From: Flavobacteriales bacterium UBA1959
Lineage (GTDB): Bacteria; Bacteroidota; Bacteroidia; Flavobacteriales_D; Sanyastnellaceae
Length of the DNA: 6,504 nt
Direction of reading: 5' to 3'
Assembly: GCA_002336085.1 (NCBI GenBank)
Contig: DDEH01000031.1
Span: 1-6,504, forward strand
This document shows, one piece after another, positions 5,989 to 6,504 of this stretch (its first letter is position 1; each line of letters begins with the position of its first letter). The translations under genes were made by a program, and so were the position numbers. The notes beneath the pieces were generated by a model, which was not told the origin of the DNA, did no database searches, and saw nothing but the letters and a program-made list of their open reading frames with translations.

Positions 5989-6504
5989 TCACACTGAATT
6001 TAATATATACTTCAGATGATACTTAGATAAACCATCAATGGGTCGCTTGATAATTTGTCCGAGTTGAATTCCCTCACGGGCACACACATGGCGCAAAATA
6101 TCTTGGAAATGATACGCCACAGAGCCTACGAAATGGACAGGATAATCCTTGTAGCCATCATAACATTTAATATGTACATCTACAAAAGCCTGAAACCCTT
6201 CTTCCAATAACGAGATGATTTGAGGAATCTCTTGGTGCTTTCCTATGAAAGTCATGAAGGACGCAAGAAATACATTTGCATTAGGCTCTTGGTAAACACG
6301 GTTTACGATCTCATCCTTTTCAAAACCAAAAGTATCTCGGAAATCTTTGTCCACGATAGGATCAAGCTTATGATAAAGATGCAATGCCAGCAATCGCTTT
6401 CCGAACCATGAACCACTCGCCTCATCGCCTAAAATGTATGCAAGCGCAGGCACTTCTTCTCGGGTAGAATGTCCATCGAAAAAACAAGAATTTGAACCTG
6501 TTCC
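5989..6504 (-). CDS. BadF/BadG-type sugar kinase (N-acetylglucosamine kinase-like), C-terminal part
   Basis: The frame is open to the window edge, so the gene continues beyond base 6504 and 171 residues are visible. The first visible residues are GTGSNSCFFDG, the phosphate-binding loop of the ASKHA (actin-like) ATPase fold. There follow YILGDEASGSWFGKRLL (about 23-39), which is the Y-x-L-G-D-E-x-S-G motif of N-acetylglucosamine-kinase-like proteins, and near the C-terminus VHFVGSVAYHFQDIL and IIKRPIDGLSKYHLK. These fit the BadF/BadG/BcrA/BcrD ATPase family, here the sugar-kinase branch. GTG at 6451-6453 is internal and not a start, because homology-like sequence continues upstream of it. The gene is first of the visible operon, with 1 base before pgmB. 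In this context it could phosphorylate the glucose released by maltose phosphorylase, although GlcNAc is the usual annotated substrate. The substrate-binding N-terminal half is outside the window, so specificity is open. Confidence 0.85.
   Translation of the reverse strand, partial: GTGSNSCFFDGHSTREEVPALAYILGDEASGSWFGKRLLALHLYHKLDPIVDKDFRDTFGFEKDEIVNRVYQEPNANVFLASFMTFIGKHQEIPQIISLLEEGFQAFVDVHIKCYDGYKDYPVHFVGSVAYHFQDILRHVCAREGIQLGQIIKRPIDGLSKYHLKYILNSV

Noticed and set aside
6451..6453. GTG at 6451-6453 on the minus strand as the start of the kinase.
   Set aside because: The frame continues upstream to the window edge and encodes GTGSNSCFFDG, a conserved kinase motif, so this codon is internal.

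Overview
The window looks like ordinary chromosomal DNA from a member of the Bacteroidota, probably a free-living or marine flavobacterium-like lineage. Four things suggest this. Start codons lack convincing Shine-Dalgarno sequences. There is a small secreted lamin-tail-domain protein whose predicted mature N-terminus is Gln, next to a dockerin-like calcium loop. The maltose phosphorylase / beta-phosphoglucomutase pair and the GlcNAc-kinase-like protein have the character of that phylum. GC content looks moderate. The assignment is by recognition and no search was run. I see no mobile element, tRNA, rRNA, CRISPR array or phage gene.

Left half, plus strand (1-2256). A tightly packed run starts with the C-terminal part of an SPFH/stomatin-like membrane-scaffold protein, cut by the window edge. 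After 19 bases comes a GNAT-fold protein resembling arginyl-tRNA-protein transferases, with a TTG start and a C-terminal extension of about 150 residues. Its last 10 bases overlap an exodeoxyribonuclease III (xth). The spacing suggests one transcript. The functions (membrane microdomain, protein N-end modification, DNA repair) do not form an obvious pathway.

Middle (2257-3017). An 86-base gap holds an 8-bp hairpin directly before the start of a 224-residue secreted protein, and a 10-codon upstream reading frame with a good ribosome-binding sequence. The protein has a signal peptide, one dockerin-like loop bracketed by two Cys, and a lamin-tail domain. It has no visible type IX secretion sorting domain. 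Its stop codon lies 1 base from the stop of the convergent operon.

Right half, minus strand (6504 down to 3019). A three-gene operon is read right to left: a BadF/BadG-type sugar kinase (N-terminus beyond the window), beta-phosphoglucomutase (pgmB) and GH65 maltose phosphorylase. The first junction has a 1-base gap and the second a 1-base TAATG overlap. Maltose plus phosphate would give glucose and beta-glucose-1-phosphate. PgmB converts the latter to glucose-6-phosphate. If the kinase accepts glucose, both halves of maltose enter glycolysis for a single ATP. That kinase role is the most interesting functional inference here. I found no clearly novel system.
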